A stretch of 64,000 bases of DNA from VAZQ01 sp050179645 (GTDB lineage Bacteria; Pseudomonadota; Alphaproteobacteria; Rhizobiales; Xanthobacteraceae), in assembly GCA_050179645.1 (NCBI GenBank), contig JBFXEX010000013.1, positions 1 through 64,000 on the forward strand, given 5' to 3'. Position numbers and translations under genes: made by a program. The notes beneath the pieces are model-generated. The model was not told the origin of the DNA. It was given only the letters and a program-made list of their open reading frames with translations, and did no database searches. Numbering within the stretch: position 1 is the stretch's first letter; every line of letters begins with the position of its first letter. Below are positions 17,568 through 26,556 of this stretch, in pieces.

Positions 17568-18907
17568 ACGCGCCTGTCCTCTTCCGCGCAGGCCGGCGCA
17601 TAGCGTTCGGCTTCGCGACAGCCGTTACGTTGTGCGTCCCGCTGGTGCCGGCGAGCGCCATGACGATCGAGCGGGTGACAAGTCCGGGCGGCATCGAAGC
17701 CTGGGTTGTGCGCGACGCCGCGGTGCCGCTGATCGCCGTCGACTTCGAGTTCAGCGGCGGCACTGACCAGGATCCGAAAGACAAGGCCGGGCTCGCCAGT
17801 CTCGCCGCCAGCCTGCTGGATGAAGGCGCCGGCTCGCTCGACTCCAAGGCTTTTCAGGAGAAACTCGAACGGCGTGCGATCGAGCTTTCGTTCCGCGCCA
17901 ACCGTGACGCGTTCCGCGGCACCTTGCGGACGTTGAAAGAGAATCGCGACGAAGCCTTCGAGGTGCTGCGGCTCGCCATCAACGAACCACGCTTCGACGC
18001 CGAAGCGGTCGAGCGGATGCGCGCGCAGACCCTGTCGCAGTTGCGGCGCAACAGCACGAATCCGAACGACATCGCCAGCCGGACCTGGTGGGCGAACGCG
18101 TTTCCCGAGCACCCCTACGGCCAGCCGCCCTCCGGCACGCCCGAAACCGTCGCGGCCATCGGCGTCGACGACCTTCGCGGCTATACCCGGCGGGTGCTGG
18201 CGCGTGACAATCTGAAGATCGCCATCGTCGGCGACATCGATCTCGAGACCGCCGGCAGACTGCTCGACAGCACGTTCGGCGCGCTGCCGGCGAAAGCCGA
18301 GCTCACGCCGGTACCAAATGTTACCCCGCAGGGGATGGGCCGCCGCGTGGTCGTCGAACTCGACGTCCCGCAAGCGGTGATCTTTTTCGGCGGACCTGGC
18401 GTTGCCCGCAGCGATCCTGACTTCATGGCAGCGTATGTGGTGAACCACATCCTGGGCGGCGGCTCGTTCTCGTCTCGACTCTATAGCGAAGTTCGCGAAA
18501 AGCGCGGCCTCGCCTACGGCATCTCGACCAGCCTGGTGTGGCTCGACCATTCCGCCGTGCTGCTGGGCGGTACCGCGACCCGCGCGGACGCCACCGGCGA
18601 GACACTCAGGATCATCGAGACCGAATTCAAGCGGCTGGCGGCCGAAGGGCCGACCGAGGAGGAACTTGCCAAGACCAAGACCTACCTCAAAGGCTCGTTC
18701 GCGCTGGGGCTCGACACCTCGTCCAAGATCGCAGCTCAACTCGTGCAGATGCAGACCGACAATCTCGGCATCGATTATATCGAGCGCCGTTCCGCAATGA
18801 TCGACGCCATCACCTTGGCCGACGCCAAACGGGCCGCCAAGCGCCTGCTGGATGCCGGTCTTCTGGTCACGGTCGTCGGCCGTCCGCAGGGCGTCACCTC
18901 GAACTAG
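17564..18907 (+). CDS. M16 peptidase family protein, non-catalytic subunit
   Basis: 447 residues with an N-terminal signal sequence (RRIAFGFATAVTLCVPLVPASA). The M16 fold is clear (GGTDQDPKDKAGLASLAASL, HILGGGSFSSRLYSEVREKRG). At the place where active M16 proteins carry HxxEH it reads LASLAASLL, so zinc binding is lost. In MPP-like heterodimers one subunit is catalytic and the other binds substrate, via the glycine-rich loop seen here as LGGGSF. The 4-bp overlap with the active subunit gene supports a complex of equal amounts. Substrate unknown. Confidence 0.9.
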   Translation: MNAPVLFRAGRRIAFGFATAVTLCVPLVPASAMTIERVTSPGGIEAWVVRDAAVPLIAVDFEFSGGTDQDPKDKAGLASLAASLLDEGAGSLDSKAFQEKLERRAIELSFRANRDAFRGTLRTLKENRDEAFEVLRLAINEPRFDAEAVERMRAQTLSQLRRNSTNPNDIASRTWWANAFPEHPYGQPPSGTPETVAAIGVDDLRGYTRRVLARDNLKIAIVGDIDLETAGRLLDSTFGALPAKAELTPVPNVTPQGMGRRVVVELDVPQAVIFFGGPGVARSDPDFMAAYVVNHILGGGSFSSRLYSEVREKRGLAYGISTSLVWLDHSAVLLGGTATRADATGETLRIIETEFKRLAAEGPTEEELAKTKTYLKGSFALGLDTSSKIAAQLVQMQTDNLGIDYIERRSAMIDAITLADAKRAAKRLLDAGLLVTVVGRPQGVTSN

Positions 18908-18990
18908 GCGCCACGCAAAGATGGAACTGTGCCGGCATCGAGACGTTGGCGCAGCTCCCAAGTCGATTCGGACGAACTCGGCAGGACGGA

Positions 18991-20313
18991 ATGCCGCTGC
19001 AACAATCGATTGAGAACGCCCGGGCCGAGCGCATCGGTGCCGAAGGCGTCGCGGCCGCCGATTTCGACGCGGCGCTGACCCGCACCGGCGAAGCTCTGGA
19101 GTGGCTGCGCGCACGGCACGCCGACGGCGGTCTGCCGCTATTGCGCCTGCCGGCGGCGCGCGACGACCTCGCGGCCGTGAGCGCCGCCGCTGCTCGCCTT
19201 GCCGATGGCGCAAGCGACATCGTCATTCTCGGCACCGGCGGCTCGAGTCTCGGCGGACAGACGCTGGCACAGCTTGCGGACCACGGCGTGCCGGGTCTCG
19301 GTGCGCTGCGCCAGGGCCCGCGGCTCCATTTCATGGACAATCTCGACGCCAATACGTTCGGCACCATGCTGGCGAAGCTGCCGCTCGCCTCAACGCGATT
19401 CGTCGCGATCTCGAAGTCCGGTGGCACTGCCGAGACGCTGATGCAGACCATCGCGGCGCTCAGCGCCGCGAAAGATGCCGGGCTCGCCGCCCGCTTCCCC
19501 GAGCTGTTTCTCGGCCTCACCGAACCGGCGAAAAGCGGCAAGCCCAACGGCCTGCGCACGCTGCTTGCGGAGCATGGCGTCGCGATGCTCGACCACGATA
19601 CCGGGGTGGGCGGCCGCTACTCGGTTTTGACCAATGTCGGACTGTTGCCGGCCGCCCTGCTCGGTCTCGATCTCGCGGCGATCCGCGCCGGCGCAGCGAA
19701 TGCGCTCGCTCCCGTGCTCGAACGCCGCGCACCCGCCGAGGTGCCCGCCGCGGTCGGCGCCGCGATCGCGGTCGCGCTTGCTGAGACACGGGGCAAGAGC
19801 ATCGCGGTGCTGATGGCCTATGCGGACCGGCTCGAGCGCTTCACCCGCTGGTACGTCCAACTCTGGGCCGAAAGCCTCGGCAAGGACGGCAAGGGCACAA
19901 CGCCGATCGCGGCACTGGGGCCGGTCGATCAGCACAGCCAGCTTCAGCTCTACATGGCGGGCCCGCGCGACAAGCTCATCACCGTGCTGACGATCGCGAG
20001 CGCAGGCGGCGGCCCGCGCATCGACGCAGGGCTCGCCCGGATCGCTGGCGAGGCCGATCTCGGCGGCAAGACCATCGGCGACCTCGCCGCCGCCGAGGGC
20101 CGCGCCACCGCCGACACCCTCGCCCGCAACGGCTGCCCGGTGCGGACCATGCACCTCGAACGGCTCCATGAAGCGGCGCTCGGCGAACTGCTGATGCACT
20201 TCATGCTGGAGACAATCATCACGGCGCGCCTTCTGGGCGTCGATCCGTTCGACCAGCCGGCGGTCGAGGAGGGCAAGGTGCTGGCCAAGCGCTATCTGAC
20301 CGGCGCTCCCTGA
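18991..20313 (+). CDS. pgi: glucose-6-phosphate isomerase (short form)
   Basis: 440 residues from ATG 18991, after AGGACGGA. Interconverts glucose 6-phosphate and fructose 6-phosphate. The phosphate-binding GTGGSSLGGQTL and SKSGGTAET segments are clear, as is the catalytic neighbourhood around LWAESLGKDGKG and GPVDQHSQLQLYMAGP. The protein is about 100 residues shorter than E. coli Pgi, as is usual for the PGI of this alphaproteobacterial group. It follows the M16 pair in the same direction with an 83-bp gap. Confidence 0.92.
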   Translation: MPLQQSIENARAERIGAEGVAAADFDAALTRTGEALEWLRARHADGGLPLLRLPAARDDLAAVSAAAARLADGASDIVILGTGGSSLGGQTLAQLADHGVPGLGALRQGPRLHFMDNLDANTFGTMLAKLPLASTRFVAISKSGGTAETLMQTIAALSAAKDAGLAARFPELFLGLTEPAKSGKPNGLRTLLAEHGVAMLDHDTGVGGRYSVLTNVGLLPAALLGLDLAAIRAGAANALAPVLERRAPAEVPAAVGAAIAVALAETRGKSIAVLMAYADRLERFTRWYVQLWAESLGKDGKGTTPIAALGPVDQHSQLQLYMAGPRDKLITVLTIASAGGGPRIDAGLARIAGEADLGGKTIGDLAAAEGRATADTLARNGCPVRTMHLERLHEAALGELLMHFMLETIITARLLGVDPFDQPAVEEGKVLAKRYLTGAP

Positions 20314-20491
20314 GCGTCAGCATTTCGCGGCAGCCAGCCGCACTTTGCGGCAAAATCTTGGCTAATTTTTCCTTATGGAACAATGACTTCACGCTTGCGG
20401 CGCGCGCTTCAATAAGGCACGCTGCTTGGGGGAATTCCGGTCCGTAGGCTCGCCGCGCGCGAGCCAGATCGTCGCGTCGGGGAGGCGTGCG

Positions 20492-22123
20492 ATGCATTCG
20501 GCCAGGTCGGGTTTCAATGTCAGCCAAACTGTGTCGCGGCTCACGCGGGGATCGTTGCTCGCGGTTGCTCTGCTGGCGCTGACGACCGCCGGAGCGTCCG
20601 CGCAGATTCCGGGACTTGGCGGCGGCACGCCTCTGGGCGGCATCGGCGGGATTGGCGGCGGCGTCGGCGGGATTGGCGTACCGCTCGGCGCGAGCAGCAA
20701 TATCGGCGTGCCGGGGACGAGCGCGATCCCGCAACCGAACTCCAATCAGATCATCGGCCCTTCGCTCAGCGTGCCGATCGGTACCGGCAGCCCGTCGCTG
20801 CCGCGCACCGACAACGTCACCAATACGTTGACCAGCACCACCAACACGGTGACCGGCGCAGTGCCGAACGCGCTCTCACTGCCGGGCCGGACGATCAACG
20901 GCCTCAACAACACCGTCAACCAGGCGGTCCGCGGTGCGCCTGGGAGCCGCCGAAGCGGCGTGCCGCCGGCCTGGGAACGGCGCTTTGTCGCCGACGAAGT
21001 GATGGTGCGGCTCCCCGCCAGCCTGACCGCGCAGGCGATCGACAGCCTCGCCCGCCGGCTTGGCCTGACGCGCGTCGAGTCGCACCGCATCGCCCTCACC
21101 GGCACGACCTTCCATCGCTGGCGCATTCCGGCGGGCCGCTCGGTGCCCGACATCATCCGCGCCATCGAGGCCGCAGCCGGCACCGGCACGGCACAGCCCA
21201 ATTACCGTTTCACGCTCGCCGGGCAGCGCGAACGCGCCGCCGGCGCACAGGCCCCGACGCAGTACGCGCCCGCCAAGCTCAATGTCCCGCAGGCCCACCG
21301 CCTCGCCACCGGCAACCGCGTGCTGATCGCGGTGATCGATTCCGGTATCGACACCTCGCACCCGGAAATCGACGGCTTCGTCGCGGCAAGCTACGACGCG
21401 CTCGACTCCAAGGAGCCGCCGCATTCGCACGGCACTGCGATGGCGGGCGCAATCGTCGCCCACGCGAACCTCACTGGCATTGCGCCGGCGGCCCGCATCC
21501 TGGCGGTGCGCGCGTTCGGCGCCAAGAACCAAGGCGCGGAGGGCACCACACTCACGCTCCTGCGCGCACTCGACTGGGCGGTCGCCCACGGCGCGCGCGT
21601 CATCAACATGAGCTTCGCGGGCCCGAGCGATCCCGAGCTTGCGCTGGCGCTCGAGGCGGCGCGCAAGAAGGGCATCGTACTCGTTGCGGCGGCCGGCAAC
21701 GCCGGCGCCAAGTCGCCGCCGCTCTTCCCGGCGTCGGATTCGAATGTCATCGCCGTCACGGCGGTCGATGCCGACGACCGGTTGTTCAAGCTCGCGAACC
21801 GCGGCAAGCACATCGCCATCGCGGCGCCGGGCGTCGACGTGCTGGCGGCGGCGCCCAGGCGCAGCTACCAGATGTCCACCGGCACTTCGATCGCCGCCGC
21901 CCAGGTCAGCGGCATCGCGGCGCTCTTGCTTGAGCGCAAGTCCAACCTGACGCCGGACGCGGTGCGCAAGATCCTGGCCTCGACCGCCAGCGACCTCGGG
22001 CCGAAGGGCCGTGATACACAGTTCGGCGCCGGCCTCGCCAACGCATTGCGGGCGATACAGGCGATTGACGCCATCGCGGCGCGCGGGACGACGCGTAACG
22101 CCAGCGCTGCACCCAGCCGCTAG
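20492..22123 (+). CDS. S8 subtilisin-like serine protease, exported
   Basis: 543 residues. ATG 20492 (MHSARSGFNVSQ) follows an excellent GGGGAGGC site (20479-20486); an upstream TTG is rejected. A signal peptide is followed by a Gly/Ile/Val-rich low-complexity stretch (GGIGGIGGGVGGIG) and an Asn/Thr-rich linker, then an inhibitor-like propeptide region (FVADEVMVRLPASLTAQAID). The catalytic triad is Asp283 (AVIDSGID), His313 (HSHGTAMAG) and Ser466 (GTSIAAAQVSG); the oxyanion Asn lies in AAAGNAG. Likely secreted or envelope-associated. The stop codon TAG (22121-22123) is the first three bases of a palindromic element, so the C-terminus may have been set by an insertion. Confidence 0.9.
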   Translation: MHSARSGFNVSQTVSRLTRGSLLAVALLALTTAGASAQIPGLGGGTPLGGIGGIGGGVGGIGVPLGASSNIGVPGTSAIPQPNSNQIIGPSLSVPIGTGSPSLPRTDNVTNTLTSTTNTVTGAVPNALSLPGRTINGLNNTVNQAVRGAPGSRRSGVPPAWERRFVADEVMVRLPASLTAQAIDSLARRLGLTRVESHRIALTGTTFHRWRIPAGRSVPDIIRAIEAAAGTGTAQPNYRFTLAGQRERAAGAQAPTQYAPAKLNVPQAHRLATGNRVLIAVIDSGIDTSHPEIDGFVAASYDALDSKEPPHSHGTAMAGAIVAHANLTGIAPAARILAVRAFGAKNQGAEGTTLTLLRALDWAVAHGARVINMSFAGPSDPELALALEAARKKGIVLVAAAGNAGAKSPPLFPASDSNVIAVTAVDADDRLFKLANRGKHIAIAAPGVDVLAAAPRRSYQMSTGTSIAAAQVSGIAALLLERKSNLTPDAVRKILASTASDLGPKGRDTQFGAGLANALRAIQAIDAIAARGTTRNASAAPSR

Positions 22124-22193
22124 TGGTCCGATTCCAACATTCGCATCCCATTTCGGCAGGCACTTTTGCGAATGTTGGAATTAAGGACCACTA
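22121..22193. repeat. bipartite palindromic element, copy A
   Basis: The left arm is TAGTGGTCC (22121-22129), GA, TTCCAACATTCGCA (22132-22145). The right arm is TGCGAATGTTGGAA (22167-22180), TTAA, GGACCACTA (22185-22193). The two arm blocks (9 and 14 bp) pair perfectly, separated by unequal bulges (2 and 4 nt) around a 21-nt loop. The first three bases are the subtilase stop codon. No ORF fits inside. Confidence 0.9.
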
Positions 22194-22207
22194 GCAAATC
22201 TATGATT

Positions 22208-22285
22208 CTAGTGGAGTTTGGATTTGACATTCGCTTTACAACCTCGCGGCCCGCTGGGTAGCGAATGTCAAATCCACTCCACTAG
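22208..22285. repeat. bipartite palindromic element, copy B
   Basis: The left arm is CTAGTGGAG (22208-22216), TTTG, GATTTGACATTCGCT (22221-22235). The right arm is AGCGAATGTCAAATC (22260-22274), CA, CTCCACTAG (22277-22285). The architecture matches copy A (9-bp outer block beginning TAGTGG, 4-nt/2-nt bulges, inner block ending ACATTCGC) with a different loop. It starts 14 bp after copy A ends and stops 44 bp before arfB. Confidence 0.9.
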
Positions 22286-22328
22286 CACTGCGGGTGATTC
22301 GGCCGTAAGGCTCGTGCCGGAGGACCGC

Positions 22329-22751
22329 ATGCTCCGGATCACCGACCAGATCGCCATCGACGAGCGCGAGATCGAGGAGCAGTTCGTGCGCTCGTCCGGT
22401 CCCGGCGGCCAGAACGTCAACAAGCTCGAGACCGCGGTGCAGCTTCGCTTCGACGTGCGGCATTCGCCGTCGTTGCCCGAAGGCGTTCGAGTCCGGCTGG
22501 AGCAGCTCGCCGGCAGGCGGCTGACCAAGGACGGCGTGCTGGTCATCATCGCGCAGCGCCACCGCACCCAGGAGCGCAACCGCGCCGACGCCATGGACCG
22601 GCTGGTGGAACTGATCCGCGAGGCCGCGGTCGTGCCCAAGCGCCGCCGCCCGACCAGACCGACCGCCGGTTCCCGCAAGCGCCGCCTCGAAACCAAGAAA
22701 CGCCGCGGCACCATCAAGGGGCTGCGGCAGGCCAAGCCGTCGTTCGATTGA
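22329..22751 (+). CDS. arfB: peptidyl-tRNA hydrolase / ribosome rescue factor ArfB
   Basis: 140 residues from ATG 22329, with GGAGG at 22320-22324. A release-factor-like domain carries the universal GGQ motif (SSGPGGQNVNKLETAV). The C-terminal tail is very basic (SRKRRLETKKRRGTIKGL). This is the YaeJ/ArfB/ICT1 layout: the tail enters the empty mRNA channel of a stalled ribosome and GGQ hydrolyses the peptidyl-tRNA. It has no codon-recognition domain. The frame extends upstream into the palindromic element but without a plausible start there. Confidence 0.92.
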   Translation: MLRITDQIAIDEREIEEQFVRSSGPGGQNVNKLETAVQLRFDVRHSPSLPEGVRVRLEQLAGRRLTKDGVLVIIAQRHRTQERNRADAMDRLVELIREAAVVPKRRRPTRPTAGSRKRRLETKKRRGTIKGLRQAKPSFD

Positions 22752-22856
22752 CTATTTCCATGCGCGTAGGAAGACGGGGATAGCGCCGCCCGGGAGCGAG
22801 GGCCCGCGCTATAAACATCTCGTCGGCGCCCGTGTGATTCGCCGAAGGATCGATGC

Positions 22857-24677
22857 ATGCCCGTTCGCCAACTGTCAGAAGGGATGGTCAACCGCATCGC
22901 CGCGGGCGAAGTGGTCGAGCGCCCGGCAAGCGTGGTCAAGGAACTGGTCGAGAACGCGCTCGATGCCGGCGCCACCCGCATCGAGGTCGTGACCGAAGGC
23001 GGCGGCCAGCGGCTTATCCGCATTACCGACGACGGCGACGGCATGACGCGCGACGACCTCGTGCTCGCCGTCGAGCGCCACGCCACCTCGAAGCTTCCGG
23101 GCGACGACCTGCTCGACATCCGTACGCTTGGGTTCCGCGGCGAGGCCCTGCCGTCGATCGGCGCGGTGGCGCGGCTGTCGATCACCACCCGGCACGCCCG
23201 CGAACCGCACGCCTGGACGCTCGACGTCACCGGCGGCGACAAAGGAGAACCGCGTCCGGCGGCACTCGACGACGGCACGCGCGTCGAGGTGCGCGACCTG
23301 TTCTACGCCACGCCGGCGCGGCTGAAGTTTCTCAAGTCCGAGCGCGCCGAGGGCGAGGCGATCCGCGACGTGGTTCGCCGGCTGGCGATGAGCCGGCCCG
23401 AAGTCGCCTTCACGCTCGCAGGCGAAGAGCGCGCGCCGGTCACTTGGCCGGCTGCGCTCCCCGGCGCGCCGGGCCAGCTCGCGCGGCTCGCCGCCATCCT
23501 GGGCGCCGACTTCGAGGCCAACGCGGTCGAAATCGCGGGCGGGCGCGAAGGACTGCGGGTCGAGGGTTTTGCCGCGCTTCCGACACTGTCACGCGCCAAC
23601 TCGCTCGGGCAGTACCTGTTCGTCAACGGCCGTCCGGTGCGCGACAAACTGCTGATCGGCGTCGTGCGCGCCGCCTATGCGGACTACCTGCCGCGCGACC
23701 GCCATCCAATCGTCGCGCTGTTCGTCACGATCGATCCGCGCGAGGTGGACGTCAACGTGCATCCCGCCAAGGCCGAGGTACGCTTCCGCGATCCCGGCCT
23801 GGTGCGCTCGGTGCTGATCCGCTCGCTGCAGGATGCGCTCGCGCGCGACGGCCAGCGCAGCTCGACCACCGGCGGCAGCGCCACCATCGCGGCGTTCCGG
23901 CCTTCTCCCGCAAGCGGAGTAGGAAGGCGAGGCTGGGACTGGCGGCAGTCACCCGCACGCCCCGATCCGCGCACCGTGCCGTTCGCGCCGCGAGGTGCCT
24001 CCGGCTTCGCCGAAGCCGCCCAGGCGGCGTTCGACGTCGGCGCGCCCGCAGCCGATGCACGTGCCGACGTGGTGGAGGCCGCACCCGACCTGCTCGACCG
24101 GCCGCTCGGCGCCGCCCGCGCGCAGGTGCACGACGCCTATATCGTGGCGCAGACCCGCCATGGCATCGTGATCGTCGATCAGCACGCCGCGCACGAGCGC
24201 ATCGTCTACGAGCGGCTCAAGGCCGCCATCGACCGGCACGGGCTCGCGACGCAAATCCTGCTCATTCCCGAAATCGTCGAACTCGACGAAGCCGACGTCG
24301 AGCGCCTCGTTGCGCGCGCGGCAGAACTGGCGCGTTTCGGGCTCGCCATCGAGTCGTTCGGCCCCGGTGCAGTGGCGGTGCGCGAGACGCCGGCTTTGCT
24401 CGGCGAAATCGATGCGCAGGCGCTCATTCGCAATCTCGCCGAGCACATGGCGGAGTGGGACGAGGCGCTGCCGCTGGAGCGCCGTCTCATGCATGTCGCC
24501 GCCACCATGGCGTGCCACGGCTCGGTTCGCGCCGGGCGCCGTCTCAAGGCCGAGGAGATGAACGCGCTCTTGCGCGAGATGGAAGGGACGCCGAACTCCG
24601 GTCAGTGCAATCATGGCCGACCGACCTATATCGAGCTTCAGCTCTCCGACATCGAGCGGCTGTTCGGTCGGCGGTGA
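22857..24677 (+). CDS. mutL: DNA mismatch repair protein MutL, endonuclease type
   Basis: 606 residues. GHKL ATPase motifs are present: RIAAGEVVERPASVVKELVENALDAG, without a break, then GFRGEALPSIG and ATPARLKFLKS. A variable Pro/Ala linker (about 340-430) leads to the dimerisation domain, which carries the metal-dependent nicking motif DQHAAHERIVYE (from Asp441), with ACHGSVRAG and GQCNHGRPT near the end. MutL here should therefore be the latent endonuclease type found in bacteria without MutH. ATG 22857 is chosen over an overlapping out-of-frame ATG at 22853. Confidence 0.95.
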   Translation: MPVRQLSEGMVNRIAAGEVVERPASVVKELVENALDAGATRIEVVTEGGGQRLIRITDDGDGMTRDDLVLAVERHATSKLPGDDLLDIRTLGFRGEALPSIGAVARLSITTRHAREPHAWTLDVTGGDKGEPRPAALDDGTRVEVRDLFYATPARLKFLKSERAEGEAIRDVVRRLAMSRPEVAFTLAGEERAPVTWPAALPGAPGQLARLAAILGADFEANAVEIAGGREGLRVEGFAALPTLSRANSLGQYLFVNGRPVRDKLLIGVVRAAYADYLPRDRHPIVALFVTIDPREVDVNVHPAKAEVRFRDPGLVRSVLIRSLQDALARDGQRSSTTGGSATIAAFRPSPASGVGRRGWDWRQSPARPDPRTVPFAPRGASGFAEAAQAAFDVGAPAADARADVVEAAPDLLDRPLGAARAQVHDAYIVAQTRHGIVIVDQHAAHERIVYERLKAAIDRHGLATQILLIPEIVELDEADVERLVARAAELARFGLAIESFGPGAVAVRETPALLGEIDAQALIRNLAEHMAEWDEALPLERRLMHVAATMACHGSVRAGRRLKAEEMNALLREMEGTPNSGQCNHGRPTYIELQLSDIERLFGRR

Positions 24678-24691
24678 GCCGACGTTGCGCA

Positions 24692-25372
24692 TTACGCGCG
24701 CCGACAGCGTCCTGAACACGCCGCATTCCGATCGCGTCGCTCGCCGCGAGCGTGCCCTTCTCCGCTTGCAGGGAGGGAGCGCACCGCCTCCGCTGCACGC
24801 TCCGCACAACTCGTGGGCGCCTTTGCGTCCGTTACTGCGACGCCTTCTTTTTTCCTCGGGCGATGCATTGCGCACCCCCACCTCCGGGCACGGCAAAAGG
24901 CCCGGGGTTTGCAGTTCCAAGCCTTCAGATCATTGAAGTAGCTCCACCCGCCCAATGAGGCGGACTGGCCAAGCGCCGGGTCGGCCGCGACACCGCTGCA
25001 ACTGCTGACCTGGGATGCGGATTTTTGCGAAGGCAGATCCCCATTGAGATCGAGGTCGATCCGGCACGTCGCCGACTCGAAGTAGCTCCCGGTGCAGGCG
25101 TTGTATGTGTAGTGATACACAAGTGTCGGTCTGCTGCTCCCCTGTTCGCTTCTGCAGATCGAGCCGGTTGCAATACCTCCAGGCGCCGATTGGTCGACCA
25201 CCGACACCGTGATGCACGAGTTGGGAGCGGGAGGGACCTTTGCACCGATTGCGACCCCGACGGCGCCCGGACTGCTCCCCGTGTACTCGAAGCAGATATC
25301 CGCGTGGCTCGGCACCGTGATGGCGACGGAGAGCCCAAGAGAAGCACTCAGCATCAGTCCTTTGTGAAGCAT
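24692..25372 (-). CDS. orphan secreted protein with anomalous C-terminal tail
   Basis: 226 residues, unrecognised. ATG 25372 is preceded by TAGGAGATAACC, and residues 1-25 form a signal peptide (MLHKGLMLSASLGLSVAIT), so the start is secure. The mature part to about residue 150 is Ser/Gly/Cys-containing and probably beta-rich (CFEYTGSSPGAVGVAIGAK; CRIDLDLNGDLPSQK). From about residue 152 the composition changes sharply to Arg/Ala-rich (PRKKEGVAVTDAKAPT; HARGERRDRNAACSG), unlike a secreted fold. The tail may be intergenic repeat DNA read through after loss of the original stop. A CRP-like palindrome lies about 90 bp upstream. Confidence 0.55.
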   Translation of the reverse strand: MLHKGLMLSASLGLSVAITVPSHADICFEYTGSSPGAVGVAIGAKVPPAPNSCITVSVVDQSAPGGIATGSICRSEQGSSRPTLVYHYTYNACTGSYFESATCRIDLDLNGDLPSQKSASQVSSCSGVAADPALGQSASLGGWSYFNDLKAWNCKPRAFCRARRWGCAMHRPRKKEGVAVTDAKAPTSCAERAAEAVRSLPASGEGHARGERRDRNAACSGRCRRA

Positions 25373-25689
25373 GGTTATCTCCTATTTTGTTTCGTCATTG
25401 ATCCATCGTTCGATCGCGCCGCGTACAGGAGACGATACGCGTGCGACCCGCGTGCGATGTGTGATCTACCTCACCCAACGAGATAGCGTCCCGCCCGGCC
25501 CAAAAGCGGTGACGGACTTCCCTTCAGGCACAGTGCCAGGGGCTTGCTCTTATGACGTCGTGAATGCCAACAAGATCGACGTATTTTTTAGTTTCGTGTC
25601 GCGCGGTATGCGCCCACCCTGCAAGTTGATAGCCGCCCGGGCACCGATGCGTGACACTCCGCGAACGCGGCGCAGCGTCGCTGCCCGCG
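25373..25689. other. divergent/upstream intergenic region, no gene
   Basis: 317 bp between the start of the orphan secreted gene and the stop of the PEP-mutase-like gene, both on the minus strand. No convincing ORF was seen. It holds one CRP/FNR-like palindrome (25460-25475). Confidence 0.6.
25460..25475. promoter_or_regulatory. CRP/FNR-family-like operator
   Basis: TGTGATCTACCTCACC fits the TGTGA-N6-TCACA pattern with a single mismatch at the last base. It lies 88 bp upstream of the start of the minus-strand secreted protein gene, a distance compatible with activation. A single match in 64 kb of GC-rich DNA can occur by chance. Confidence 0.35.
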
Positions 25690-26556
25690 CTACTTCGCGC
25701 CACCGAGGAAATCCTTGATCCATTCGGCGTAATCTTCGTGACGGGTGACGCGCTTCATCAGGTCCGCCGACGGCAGGTTCTGGAGATCGTGGGGCGGGAC
25801 GCCGTCGCGCAGCGCCTTCAGCGTCTCGTACGCAGCCTGCACCGACGCCATGAACGGCGCGTGCGTCTGCAGGCAGATGCGAACGTTGCGGGCGCTGAGA
25901 TAATCGAGATTGTGCAATTCGCTGCCAGGGCCGCCAAGAAACAGTGGCAGCTTCACCGCCGCCGCGACGGCGTCGAGTTCGGCGCGCGTGCGCACGCCGG
26001 TGAGGAACAGCATGTCGACGCCCGCGGCCTCGTAGGCCTGCAGCCGCGCGATGGTATCCTCCATGCTGCTGATCCGCAGCGCGCTGGTGCGGCCGACGAT
26101 GACGAGGCGCGGGTCCTGCCGGCCGGCGATCGCGGCGCGCATCTTGCCGACGCCTTCGGCAATCGGGATGAGCCGCGGCCCGCTCTCGCCGTACGCCATC
26201 GGCAGCTCGGTGTCCTCGATGGTCAGCGCCGAGACGCCGGCGATTTCGAGTTCCTCGACCGTGCGCTTGACGTTGAGCGCATTGCCGTAGCCGTGATCGG
26301 CATCGACCAGGAGCGGCATCCGCGTCGCGCGGTTGATCCGCAGCGCCAGGCCCGCGAACTCGCTCAGCGTCAGCACGACGATGTCGGGCGCGCCAAGCAC
26401 CGCAAGCGAGGCGACCGAGCCCGCGAACATGCCAGCCTCGAAACCGAGGTCTTCGGCGATGCGGGCCGAAATCGGGTCGTAGACCGAACCCGGATAGATG
26501 CAGCGCGGACCGTCGATGATGGCGCGCAGGCGATCGCGACGTTCGGAAAAGTCCAT
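25690..26556 (-). CDS. isocitrate lyase/PEP mutase superfamily enzyme, oxaloacetate decarboxylase-like
   Basis: 288 residues from ATG 26556, preceded by AGGGGGAC. A TIM-barrel enzyme of the PEP mutase/isocitrate lyase superfamily. It has PLLVDADHGYGNALN, where most C-C lyases have D(A/T)D-GYG, and VSALTIEDTELPM with the metal-ligand Glu-Asp. The nucleophilic KKCGH loop of isocitrate lyase is absent; the corresponding segment reads SGPRLIPIAEG. This matches the oxaloacetate decarboxylase (PA4872) branch. It is the first of several organic-acid enzymes over the next 9 kb, although orientations are mixed. The substrate may be oxaloacetate or another 2-oxo or hydroxy acid. Confidence 0.8.
   Translation of the reverse strand: MDFSERRDRLRAIIDGPRCIYPGSVYDPISARIAEDLGFEAGMFAGSVASLAVLGAPDIVVLTLSEFAGLALRINRATRMPLLVDADHGYGNALNVKRTVEELEIAGVSALTIEDTELPMAYGESGPRLIPIAEGVGKMRAAIAGRQDPRLVIVGRTSALRISSMEDTIARLQAYEAAGVDMLFLTGVRTRAELDAVAAAVKLPLFLGGPGSELHNLDYLSARNVRICLQTHAPFMASVQAAYETLKALRDGVPPHDLQNLPSADLMKRVTRHEDYAEWIKDFLGGAK

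Noticed and set aside
20331..20375. Intrinsic terminator after pgi
   Set aside because: A short GCCGC/GCGGC hairpin exists (20337-20351) but is followed by AAAATCTT rather than a T-run on the coding strand.
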